Shown: piece by piece, positions 36,872 to 44,585 of the stretch
Layout: each line of letters opens with the position of its first letter
How positions within the stretch are numbered: position 1 is the stretch's first letter
From: Hallella seregens ATCC 51272
GTDB lineage: Bacteria; Bacteroidota; Bacteroidia; Bacteroidales; Bacteroidaceae
Assembly: GCF_000518545.1 (NCBI RefSeq)
Contig: NZ_JADU01000006.1
Location: 62,001 to 126,000, forward strand
Reading direction: 5' to 3'
Length of the DNA stretch: 64,000 nt
Translations under genes and position numbers: made by a program
Notes under the pieces: model-generated
Database searches by the model: none
The model's input: the letters and a program-made list of their open reading frames with translations, nothing else
Told to the model about the DNA's origin: nothing

Positions 36872-37857
36872 CCGAACATTCCTCCGAAGAGCGGCTCAAG
36901 CTCTCCCGTCAGTATGCCGAACGCTGCTTGCGCGACGAGGCCCAGGCCGTGCTCGACCTCATTCCCCAGCTCGACAACAACTTCGAGCGGGCCGTCTCGC
37001 TGATGTATCACTGCCGCGGCAAGGTCATTGTCACCGGTGTGGGCAAGAGCGGCAACGTGGGAGCCAAGATCGCGGCCACGCTGGCCTCCACCGGTACGCC
37101 GGCTTTCTTCATCAACCCGCTCGACGCTTACCACGGCGATCTGGGCGTGATGACGCCCGACGACGTGGTGCTGGCCATCAGCAACTCGGGGCAGACCGAC
37201 GAGTTGCTGCGCTTCGTGCCCATCCTGCTCCACATGAATGTGCCCCTCATCGGCATGAGCCGCAACCCCCAATCCCTGCTCGCCAAGTACTCGGCAGCCC
37301 ATATACAGGTGCACGTGGACCACGAAGCCTGCCCGCTAAACCTGGCTCCAACCTCGTCGACTACGGCCGCATTGGCCATGGGCGACGCGCTTGCCGTGGC
37401 CCTGATGCAGGTGCGCGACTTCCGTCCGCTCGACTTCGCACAGTTCCATCCGGGCGGCGAACTCGGCAAGCGACTGCTTACCACGGCCGAGGATGTGATG
37501 CGCACCGACGACCTGCCCATCGTTCCCGAGGGCACGCATCTGGGCGAAGCCATCATCCATGTGTCCAAGGGCAAGCTCGGTCTGGGCGTGTCGCTCGATG
37601 CCGACGGCCGCGTGGCCGGCATCATTACCGACGGCGACATCCGCCGCGCCATGGAGCAGTGGCAGGCCCAGTTCTTCGACCACACCGTGTCGGACATCAT
37701 GACACGCACCCCGAAAATCGTGGCCACCACCACCAAAATCACCGAGATACAGCGCATCATGCACCATTACAAGATCCACTCCGTCCTGGTGTGCAACAGC
37801 GACAGGCACCTGCTCGGCATCGTCGACAGCTACGCCACAACGTTGCTAAACCAATGA
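36868..37857 (+). CDS. kdsD: Arabinose-5-phosphate isomerase (KdsD/KpsF)
   Basis: This 329-residue enzyme converts ribulose-5-phosphate to arabinose-5-phosphate, the KdsA substrate. It has a SIS sugar-isomerase domain (about 45-190: GKVIVTGVGKSGNVGAKIAATLASTGTPAFF, AISNSGQTDELL) and two CBS domains (about 205-329: VMRTDDLPIVPEGTHLGEAI, IMTRTPKIVATTTKITEIQRIM). The start at 36868 overlaps the kdsA stop by 4 nt, and its own stop overlaps the next start. A longer upstream frame is a shadow of kdsA. Length matches KdsD. Confidence 0.94.
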   Translation: MTEHSSEERLKLSRQYAERCLRDEAQAVLDLIPQLDNNFERAVSLMYHCRGKVIVTGVGKSGNVGAKIAATLASTGTPAFFINPLDAYHGDLGVMTPDDVVLAISNSGQTDELLRFVPILLHMNVPLIGMSRNPQSLLAKYSAAHIQVHVDHEACPLNLAPTSSTTAALAMGDALAVALMQVRDFRPLDFAQFHPGGELGKRLLTTAEDVMRTDDLPIVPEGTHLGEAIIHVSKGKLGLGVSLDADGRVAGIITDGDIRRAMEQWQAQFFDHTVSDIMTRTPKIVATTTKITEIQRIMHHYKIHSVLVCNSDRHLLGIVDSYATTLLNQ

Positions 37858-39152
37858 GCATGAAGCGTCCTGTCCGTCATCGCCGCCACATCCTCGCACC
37901 CCTCTTCATCCTTTTCCTTGCCGTCGTCGGCCCGGCAGCCCGCGCCCAGACCAGCGACTCGCTCATGGCCCGCCACCTGCGGGCGTGTGGCGTGAGCTTT
38001 TCCCACGACAACAGCGTCGCCCTGCTCGCCACCGGGCAGCAGAAATTCGACGATCTTTTTGCCGCCATCCGCCAGGCACGCTCGTCGGTGCACCTCGAAT
38101 ACTTCAACTTCCGCAACGACTCCATCGCCTCGATGCTCTTCGACCTGCTGGCCCGCAAGGCGGCCGAGGGGGTGGAAGTGCGCGCCCTCTTCGACGCTTT
38201 CGGCAACCGCAGCAACAACCGCCCGCTGCTCAAGCGCCACCTGCGCGACATCCGCCGCCGCGGCATCGAGATTTACGCGTTCGACCCCATACGCTTCCCC
38301 TGGGTCAATCATGCCTTTGCCCGCGACCACCGCAAAATAGTAATCATCGACGGCAAGATAGCCTACACCGGCGGCATGAACGTGGCTGACTACTACATCA
38401 ACGGCACGCCGCAGGTGGGCTCCTGGCACGACATGCACTGCCGAATCCAAGGCACTGAGGTGAACACCCTGCAGGCCATCTTCCTGCGCACGTGGAACCG
38501 GGTCACCGGGCAGCGCGTCCACGGCCCGCAATACTTCCGCGGGCTGGGCCTTGACGGCTATTTCCACGGACTCCGGCCCGACACTTGCGCCACGGCGGGC
38601 CGCAAAATGGTGGGCATCATCAACCGCGAGCCCCGCACGAGCAACCGCATCATCCGCGAGTTCTACACCAACGCCATCCGCTTTGCACGCGACAGCATCA
38701 AGATCATCAACCCCTACTTCACCCTCAACGGCCCCATCCGCCGGGCCCTGCGCGACGCTGCACGCCGCGGCGTCAAGGTAGAAATCATGCTGTCTGTCAG
38801 GAGCGACATCCCCCTCACGCCCGACTGCGGCTTCTACAACGCCCACCGGCTCATGCGGCAGGGCTGCACCGTTTGGCTCTACAAACCGGGCTTCCACCAC
38901 ACCAAGGTCATCATGGTCGATGGCCGATTCTGCACTGTGGGCTCGGCCAACCTCAACGCACGCAGCCTCGCCTGGGACTATGAGGAGAACGCCGTCATCC
39001 TCGATCGCTGTACCACGCACGAGCTGGACCGCCTCTTCGACAGCGAGAAACACGACTCCTTCCGCCTCACCGAGGAGTCGTGGAGGCAGTGGCGCACGCG
39101 CGGGCAACGGTTCACGGGCTGGCTGGCCCACCTGCTGGCCCCGTTCCTCTGA
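37854..39152 (+). CDS. Phospholipase D / cardiolipin synthase-like protein
   Basis: This is a 432-residue member of the phospholipase D superfamily with both HKD motifs: HRKIVIIDGKIAYTGGMN (about 160-177) and HTKVIMVDGRFCTVGSAN (about 345-362). An N-terminal hydrophobic segment (HILAPLFILFLAVVGPAARAQ) looks like a cleavable signal peptide rather than the two helices of typical cardiolipin synthase. The enzyme may therefore act in the periplasm or outer-membrane inner leaflet. Translational coupling to kdsD (ATGA overlap) ties it to envelope lipid or LPS assembly. The reaction (cardiolipin formation or a phosphodiester transfer) is inferred. Confidence 0.85.
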   Translation: MSMKRPVRHRRHILAPLFILFLAVVGPAARAQTSDSLMARHLRACGVSFSHDNSVALLATGQQKFDDLFAAIRQARSSVHLEYFNFRNDSIASMLFDLLARKAAEGVEVRALFDAFGNRSNNRPLLKRHLRDIRRRGIEIYAFDPIRFPWVNHAFARDHRKIVIIDGKIAYTGGMNVADYYINGTPQVGSWHDMHCRIQGTEVNTLQAIFLRTWNRVTGQRVHGPQYFRGLGLDGYFHGLRPDTCATAGRKMVGIINREPRTSNRIIREFYTNAIRFARDSIKIINPYFTLNGPIRRALRDAARRGVKVEIMLSVRSDIPLTPDCGFYNAHRLMRQGCTVWLYKPGFHHTKVIMVDGRFCTVGSANLNARSLAWDYEENAVILDRCTTHELDRLFDSEKHDSFRLTEESWRQWRTRGQRFTGWLAHLLAPFL

Positions 39153-39291
39153 CCCCCGACGGCCCTCCGCCCCACCCTTGCGCGGTCTCCACGACGCGCC
39201 CAATGGGCCACGACGGGCCAAGACACGGAAAGTTTTTCAGAAAAAACGCCACAAACGTTTGGCCATTACAGAAAAAGGCACTACCTTTGCA

Positions 39292-39299
39292 CACGCAAA
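39292..39299 (+). promoter_or_regulatory. Probable -7 element of the tRNA-Lys genes
   Basis: TACCTTTG followed by CA lies 10 nt before the first tRNA. No TTTG at the usual -33 distance was seen. Confidence 0.5.
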
Positions 39300-39309
39300 A
39301 ACGAAATGG

Positions 39310-39382
39310 GCGTCCTTAGCTCAGCTGGTAGAGCAACTGACTCTTAATCAGTGGGTCTAGGGTTCGAGTCCCTAAGGACGCA
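39310..39382 (+). tRNA. tRNA-Lys (CUU), copy 1
   Basis: This is a 73-nt cloverleaf with acceptor GCGTCCT/AGGACGC, anticodon loop CTCTTAA (anticodon CTT, reading AAG) and T loop TTCGAGT. The CCA end is encoded directly after the discriminator A (39383-39385). Confidence 0.97.
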
Positions 39383-39422
39383 CCATCGTTGGCTCCTGAC
39401 CCAAGCCGTTTCGTTCGCGCAC

Positions 39423-39495
39423 GCGTCCTTAGCTCAGCTGGTAGAGCAACTGACTCTTAATCAGTGGGTCTAGGGTTCGAGTCCCTAAGGACGCA
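39423..39495 (+). tRNA. tRNA-Lys (CUU), copy 2
   Basis: The mature region is identical to the copy 40 nt upstream. Unlike that copy, CCA is not encoded (ACAAAG follows), so the end must be added enzymatically. A terminator follows at 39500-39533. Confidence 0.97.
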
Positions 39496-39499
39496 CAAA

Positions 39500-39533
39500 G
39501 GCCCGAGGCATCATTGCCCCGGGTCTTTTTTTT
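39500..39533 (+). terminator. Terminator after the tRNA-Lys genes
   Basis: GGCCCG (39500-39505) and CGGGTC (39520-39525) enclose GGCA/TGCC, followed by eight T. Confidence 0.88.
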
Positions 39534-39665
39534 GACAGGGCCACATGTCGGGCATCGAGCTGCGCCAAATAGGTTAAGACAGAACAACAGATGGGACATC
39601 GGGCTGTGCAGAAAGGGTTTGGACAGAACAACAGATAGGACACATGGCTGCGCCGTATAGGCCCT
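39534..39665. repeat. 44-bp tandem repeat, three units (array D1)
   Basis: Units start at 39534, 39578 and 39622. Units 2 and 3 share GACAGAACAACAGATRGGAC; unit 1 keeps the spacing and the GGCATCGAGCTGCG-like middle. It contains no gene. Confidence 0.8.
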
Positions 39666-39671
39666 CGCCCT

Positions 39672-39803
39672 GCGGCAACGGCAGGGAGGCTGCGCGACAA
39701 AGCCGCAAACGCCACGCGATAAAGCCGTAAACACGGGGCGACAAAGCCGCAAACGCCATGCGATTGCGGCGCAACGGCGGGGCGACAACGGCGGTTTGGC
39801 AAA
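39672..39803. repeat. 22-bp-period repeats (array D2)
   Basis: Units start at 39672, 39694, 39716, 39738, 39760 and 39782. Units 2 and 4 are nearly identical (GCGACAAAGCCGCAAACGCC). The core is the one seen near 2781, 25051 and 63277. Confidence 0.8.
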
Positions 39804-39866
39804 AGGGCGAGCCGGCGGCGGCGCAAATTTAACACCCCGGAGGCCCTGCGTTCCATATTTTTTGCC

Positions 39867-39874
39867 TATATTTG
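39867..39874 (+). promoter_or_regulatory. Probable -7 element of the GH28-remnant/GH43 unit
   Basis: TATATTTG followed by CA lies about 48 nt before the ATG at 39923. Confidence 0.5.
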
Positions 39875-39922
39875 CAACGCCTTATCCAAAGGCAAACCAT
39901 ACGCTACTTGAACTAAAGACAC

Positions 39923-40285
39923 ATGCCAAGCCTATACCTCCGTCTCCTCATGGCCCTGCTGGCCCTGAACGCAATGGCCGCGCGAGCCGGTGAATGGCCC
40001 GCCGTGCAGCTGCCCGTCATCGCCGCCACGCGCTCTTTCTGCATCACCGACTGCGGTGCCACCACGGCCGCAACCGACAATACCACGGCCATTCAGGCCG
40101 CCCTCGATGCCACCATCACGGGCACCCCCACCGCCATCTTCCGGCCCACGGCTGCCCGCCAGCCCCTGCCCCACCTTTATAATATAAGGGGCCAACGGCT
40201 CCCCGCCGCATCGGGCAAGCTCGGCCAGGCCCAGCTGCGGCGTGGTGTCTACATCAGCAACGGCAAGAAATACGTCAAGAACTAA
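39923..40285 (+). pseudogene. Internally deleted GH28-like (polygalacturonase) gene remnant
   Basis: The 120-codon frame encodes a signal peptide (MPSLYLRLLMALLALNAMAARA). It is followed by about 35 residues typical of the start of a pectin-lyase-fold glycosidase (FCITDCGATTAATDNTTAIQAALDA, cf. GH28). The frame then jumps to a C-terminal sorting-type tail (HLYNIRGQRLP, RRGVYISNGKKYVKN). The whole catalytic beta-helix is missing, so it cannot be an active GH28. The clean frame on both sides suggests an in-frame internal deletion of an ancestral enzyme. It lies 10 nt before the GH43 gene, so it may still be transcribed. Confidence 0.7.
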
Positions 40286-40295
40286 ACCCTTCACC

Positions 40296-41981
40296 ATGCA
40301 CACCAAACACATTCTGGGCTCGCTGCTGCTGGCCGTGCTGCCCCTTGGCGCCGCGGCGCAGTACCGCTCGCAGGTGTGGTGCCCCGACAACGGCGACGGC
40401 ACCTACACCAATCCCGTCATCAACGCCGACTACAGCGACCCTGACGTGGTGGCCGTGGGCGACGACTATTACCTCACGTCGAGCTCCTTCAGCTGCACGC
40501 CCGGACTGCCGGTGCTCCATTCCCGCGACCTGGTCAACTGGGAAATCATCGGCCATGCCCTCGACCGCGTGCTGCCCGACAGCATGTTCTCCGGCCGCCC
40601 CCAGCACGGCAACGGCGTGTGGGCGCCCAGCATCCGCCATCACAACGGCAGGTTCTACATCTACTGGGGCGACCCCGACAACGGCGTCTTCATGGTCAGG
40701 GCCACCCATCCGGCCGGTCCCTGGGAGCCGCCCGTGCTGGTCATCCCCGGCAAAGGCATCATCGACACTACGCCGCTCTGGGACGACGACGGCCGCTGCT
40801 ACCTCGTCAACGCGTGGGCCAACAGCCGCAGCCGCTTCGCCTCGGTCATCACCGTGCGCGAGCTCAACGCCGAGGGCACCCGCGCCATCGGCCGGCCCGT
40901 CATCGTGTTCGACGGCAACGGCACCGAGAACCACACCTGCGAGGGCCCCAAATTCTACAAGCGCGACGGCTGGTATTGGATTATGTGTCCGGCCGGCGGC
41001 GTGCCCACGGGCTTCCAGCTGGCCATGCGCGCCCGCTCGCCCTTCGGCCCCTACGAGGTGCGCAAGGTGCTGGCCCAGGGCGACAGCCCCGTCAACGGGC
41101 CCCATCAGGGCGCGTGGGTGCACACGAAATACGGCGAAGACTGGTTCCTGCACTTCCAGGACAAGGGGCCCTACGGCCGCGTGGTGCACCTGCAGCCCGT
41201 GACCTGGCGCGACAACTGGCCCGTCATGGGCCGCGTGCCAGCCCGTGGCTATTGCGGCACACCCTGCCTCACACACCGCATGCCCAAGGCTGCCGCCCAC
41301 ACGATAACCAACCCGGCGGAGAGCGATGAGTTCAACGAGCCGCGCCTTTCGCCCCAATGGCAGTGGCAGGCCAACTACGACGCCACTTTCGGCATGCCCA
41401 CCGCACTGGGCTTTTTCCGCCTCTACACCCACAAGAGCGACCTGCCGCTCTGGCACACGCCCAGCCTGCTGCTCCAGAAGACGCCGGCCGACCGCTTCAC
41501 GGCCACGGCTCGGCTCAAGCTCGTGGGCAAGGCCGAGGGGCAGATGGGAGGCCTCGTCATGATGGGCCTCGACTACTCGGCACTCGTCGTCAGGCGCGTG
41601 GCCGACCGCTTCGAGCTACGGCAAATCACCTGCCACAACGCCGACAAGGGCAAGCCGGAGACCGTCCGCACGCTTGCCACGCTCCCCCCGACCGGGCGGG
41701 ACGAGACCGACTACCAGTTTGCCATCCACGAAGACATCTACATGCGCATGAACGTCTGCGACGGCCGTCTGCAGTTTGCCTACAGCCGCGACGGCCGCCG
41801 CTTCACCCCCGTGGGCGAGCCTTTCGCCATGCGCGAGGGCAAGTGGGTGGGGGCTCGCATGGGCTTTGTGGCTCAGGAGCCCGCCGGAAATGCCAACCGC
41901 GGGTGGGTCGACGCCGACTGGTTCCGCGTGACCCCGTTGGAAAATGCCGCGAACAAGAAAGACCGCAAGCAAGCCCCTTGA
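40296..41981 (+). CDS. Glycoside hydrolase family 43 protein (xylosidase/arabinofuranosidase type)
   Basis: This is a 561-residue exported enzyme (signal MHTKHILGSLLLAVLPLGAAAQ). The five-bladed propeller holds the acid/base triad of GH43: Asp in NADYSDPDVVAVGDDYYL (about 47), Asp in TTPLWDDDGRCYLVNAW (about 168) and Glu in HTCEGPKFYKRDGWYW (about 214). The C-terminal half (about 350-550) is the beta-sandwich usual in GH43 xylosidases and arabinofuranosidases (subfamily 12-like). The start at 40296 was chosen for the signal peptide. It would trim plant hemicellulose or pectin side chains in the periplasm or at the surface. Its stop is 12 nt from the convergent permease gene, with no terminator between. 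Confidence 0.9.
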   Translation: MHTKHILGSLLLAVLPLGAAAQYRSQVWCPDNGDGTYTNPVINADYSDPDVVAVGDDYYLTSSSFSCTPGLPVLHSRDLVNWEIIGHALDRVLPDSMFSGRPQHGNGVWAPSIRHHNGRFYIYWGDPDNGVFMVRATHPAGPWEPPVLVIPGKGIIDTTPLWDDDGRCYLVNAWANSRSRFASVITVRELNAEGTRAIGRPVIVFDGNGTENHTCEGPKFYKRDGWYWIMCPAGGVPTGFQLAMRARSPFGPYEVRKVLAQGDSPVNGPHQGAWVHTKYGEDWFLHFQDKGPYGRVVHLQPVTWRDNWPVMGRVPARGYCGTPCLTHRMPKAAAHTITNPAESDEFNEPRLSPQWQWQANYDATFGMPTALGFFRLYTHKSDLPLWHTPSLLLQKTPADRFTATARLKLVGKAEGQMGGLVMMGLDYSALVVRRVADRFELRQITCHNADKGKPETVRTLATLPPTGRDETDYQFAIHEDIYMRMNVCDGRLQFAYSRDGRRFTPVGEPFAMREGKWVGARMGFVAQEPAGNANRGWVDADWFRVTPLENAANKKDRKQAP

Positions 41982-41993
41982 GCCGCTGCCGAC

Positions 41994-43007
41994 CTATCCG
42001 TTCCCTGCTGCAACAACAAGTCCCAATCCCACGATAAAGAGCACGAACATCGCCGTAAGCAGATAGTTGGCCACAGCCGGGGCGCCTTTATACTCTTTCC
42101 ATATAAATACGCCCCAGATGGCAGCTATCATCGGGGCGCCTTGCCCAAGCGCATAAGAGATGGCGGGCCCCGCCTGCCCCGATGCGATGTAGCTGAAAGC
42201 TGAACCCAAAGCCCAAATGGCGCCCCCAAGCATGCCGGTAAGGTGAGTGCCCGCACTGCCCTTGAAGTACTCACGATAGGAAACTGGCGAGCCCACAAAC
42301 GGGTATTTCATGACAATTGTATTGAAGACGACGTTGCTAACCAGCACGCCCAGGGAGAAGATGAATATGGCCGAATAGGGAGTAAACATGCCTGCCTGAG
42401 GGCTCTTGAAGTTCTCCATGTCCATGCCTTTTACCACAAATCGGAAGAAGAGCGACATCAATACGCCGGCCAGAAGGGCCAAGACGATTCCTTTTTTATT
42501 GGCAGAAGCGGCTTCGCCCTTTGCCATGCTGGTCTTGCCTGAAGCCACTCCGTTGCAAATGATGGCAAGTACTATCAGGACGATGCCTCCAAAAAGCAGC
42601 AATGGATTGCCGGACGGAACACCCAAATAATTGATGACAACGCCCAACACCAAGGCTATGCCCACGCCAAGCGGAAAGGCTGTTGCCATGCCTGCGAGGG
42701 ACACCGAGGCAGACAAGAGTATGTTGGAGGCATTGAAGACAACGCCGCCTAAGACGATCCAACTGAAATTTTCAGCCTCTCCTTGGGCCAAATCGATCAT
42801 GAACGACCGACCTTCCTCGCCCGTAGACCCCATAGTAAGACCTAAAAGCAGGGCAAAGAGCACCATTCCAAGCACATAGTCCCAATAGAAAAGTTCATAA
42901 CGCCAGCTTTTGGAAGCCAGTTTCTGGGTGTTTCCCCAAGAGCCCCAGCAAATCATGGTGACAAAACAAAAGATGATTGCCAAAAAGTAATTGTCAACAA
43001 TAAACAT
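41994..43007 (-). CDS. GRP-family (DMT superfamily) sugar permease, probably ribose
   Basis: This is a 337-residue inner-membrane protein with about ten helices. FCFVTMICWGSWGNTQKLA (about 13-31), ATAFPLGVGIALVLGVVINYLG and SAFSYIASGQAGPAISYALGQGAPMIAAIWGVFIWKEYKG are typical of the glucose/ribose uptake permease family. As the last gene of the operon headed by ribokinase, it most likely imports the ribose released in the periplasm; this substrate is inference. It is 20 nt below the esterase gene. Base composition is more AT-rich than the convergent GH43 gene, marking one edge of the low-GC block. Confidence 0.85.
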   Translation of the reverse strand: MFIVDNYFLAIIFCFVTMICWGSWGNTQKLASKSWRYELFYWDYVLGMVLFALLLGLTMGSTGEEGRSFMIDLAQGEAENFSWIVLGGVVFNASNILLSASVSLAGMATAFPLGVGIALVLGVVINYLGVPSGNPLLLFGGIVLIVLAIICNGVASGKTSMAKGEAASANKKGIVLALLAGVLMSLFFRFVVKGMDMENFKSPQAGMFTPYSAIFIFSLGVLVSNVVFNTIVMKYPFVGSPVSYREYFKGSAGTHLTGMLGGAIWALGSAFSYIASGQAGPAISYALGQGAPMIAAIWGVFIWKEYKGAPAVANYLLTAMFVLFIVGLGLVVAAGNG

Positions 43008-43027
43008 AGTTTTTGCTCATTTTTTAA

Positions 43028-44551
43028 TTATACATAAATTCTTTGAACGATATACAGCAGCCATTCTTTCCACTGAACAGAAGCCTTTGCCATGGACGAA
43101 CGGTATTCATGCTCCTTTTCATTGGAACATAGCCAGATGTGGAGTTCGCTCCATGAAGCATAGCTCCAGGCATCTGCCGGCTCATGGATCCATAGTTTCG
43201 GATAGCGTTCGCAGCCCTCCATGGCAGAAATGGCCGTCTTCTCAGAGACTGTTCCTCCCTGGTTGATAACGACAGCAGCAAACAGGTTCTCTTGTTTCAA
43301 GCCATCAAAGAACGCTCTTCCCTGACCGTTCATCAGGATGAGGCCGCGCATACGCTGGGATTTTCGGATGCACCTGACATGCTTTTCCGTAGACAGCACT
43401 GCCTCATTGGAAAAGCTGCCGTTCAGGAAAGCGACTACGATTTGTGGCAACAGCCCTTGACGCATCAGCTCATCAACAGCGTCGAGACATTGCCGTTGCT
43501 CCTCGCCGGTGGTTCCGCTGATATAGACAACAGGGTATTTGCGATAGAGTGTACTCGTGTCAGAAGGCAGCCAAACCGTAGCCTCTGGAATGTAAATCTG
43601 CTTTCCGGCCAAACAAGTCTCCATGAAAGAACGGGGGCTATCCAATCCCTCATACTTTTGTCCGCTGAAACGCGACGAGAGATAACTGAATGCAGATGGC
43701 AAAGCAGCATTCCAGACTGCGAAATCATGCCCTCCATGGCGGACGTTCCAATAATGCTGGAAGCCTTTTTCCAAAAGTAATCTGTGAAGCATTTCGTTAC
43801 TCCTGCAGAGAGTTCTTTCCTTGTCTCCCACATCGATGAAAATACCTCCATCCTTCAACCTGCTGTTCTTCGAGTTCCGAACAAGATGCAGAGGTGAATG
43901 AGTTTTATAGTACGGGGTGATTCGAGCTTTGCCTTGAGCTCCTATCCCACCGAAGATTTTTCCCCACTGTTCATCCCATGCAGACTGTGGATTTTCCAAC
44001 ATATACTGTTCGTCCGTCCGAATGGATGGGGAGAGGGCAACGGCAGAACCGAGAACACCATCGTTGCGAAGGGCCAGCGACAACGCGCCGGCACCTCCCA
44101 TGGAAAAGCCCATCACTGCCTGATGGGCGGCATCCGGCATGGTCCTGTAATGTTCGTCGATAAATGGTTTCAGTTCATGGATGAAGAATTCTTCATAAGG
44201 CTGACGCCCATCATAGCTGTCAACATAATAAGAAAGGTAGCCGTCAGGAATAACAATGATGAAAGGAAGAATCTGCTCCGCCTTTACCATATTGTCCATT
44301 ACCGTGGCTACATGTCCATATTCCATCCAAGTGGAGCAATCGCCACCAATGCCATGCAACATGTAGACAACAGGATAACGATTGTTGTTTGCGCTGTATC
44401 CTGCTGGGAGAACAATAGAATATGCAACGTCCTTTCCCAGAATCTCACTTTGAAGACAGAGGGCCTCTTTCTCCATGGGCCGCTGTGCTGCTGAAGTGAA
44501 TGGCATGCCGAATACGAATGCCATGAAAAACAAGAGGATTTTCTTATTCAT
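43028..44551 (-). CDS. Exported alpha/beta-hydrolase esterase (CE1/esterase D type)
   Basis: This is a 507-residue secreted protein (signal MNKKILLFFMAFVFGMPFTSA). The first half is an alpha/beta hydrolase with VVYMLHGIGGDCSTWME (oxyanion region), nucleophile Ser in GFSMGGAGALSLAL (about 148) and catalytic His in RHGGHDFAVWN (about 270). The second half (about 320-507) resembles another such domain but lacks the GxSxG elbow, so it is probably non-catalytic. Placed between the ADP-ribosylglycohydrolase genes and the permease, it might remove acyl groups from, or cleave ester links to, ribose; that is inference. Confidence 0.82.
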   Translation of the reverse strand: MNKKILLFFMAFVFGMPFTSAAQRPMEKEALCLQSEILGKDVAYSIVLPAGYSANNNRYPVVYMLHGIGGDCSTWMEYGHVATVMDNMVKAEQILPFIIVIPDGYLSYYVDSYDGRQPYEEFFIHELKPFIDEHYRTMPDAAHQAVMGFSMGGAGALSLALRNDGVLGSAVALSPSIRTDEQYMLENPQSAWDEQWGKIFGGIGAQGKARITPYYKTHSPLHLVRNSKNSRLKDGGIFIDVGDKERTLCRSNEMLHRLLLEKGFQHYWNVRHGGHDFAVWNAALPSAFSYLSSRFSGQKYEGLDSPRSFMETCLAGKQIYIPEATVWLPSDTSTLYRKYPVVYISGTTGEEQRQCLDAVDELMRQGLLPQIVVAFLNGSFSNEAVLSTEKHVRCIRKSQRMRGLILMNGQGRAFFDGLKQENLFAAVVINQGGTVSEKTAISAMEGCERYPKLWIHEPADAWSYASWSELHIWLCSNEKEHEYRSSMAKASVQWKEWLLYIVQRIYV

Positions 44552-44585
44552 TTACTTTCCAATTCACAGTATTACACATTCATTG

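Noticed and set aside
39534..39665. The 44-bp repeat array as a CRISPR
   Set aside because: Units abut without unique spacers, are only three in number, and there are no cas genes in the window. The same holds for 58312-58443.
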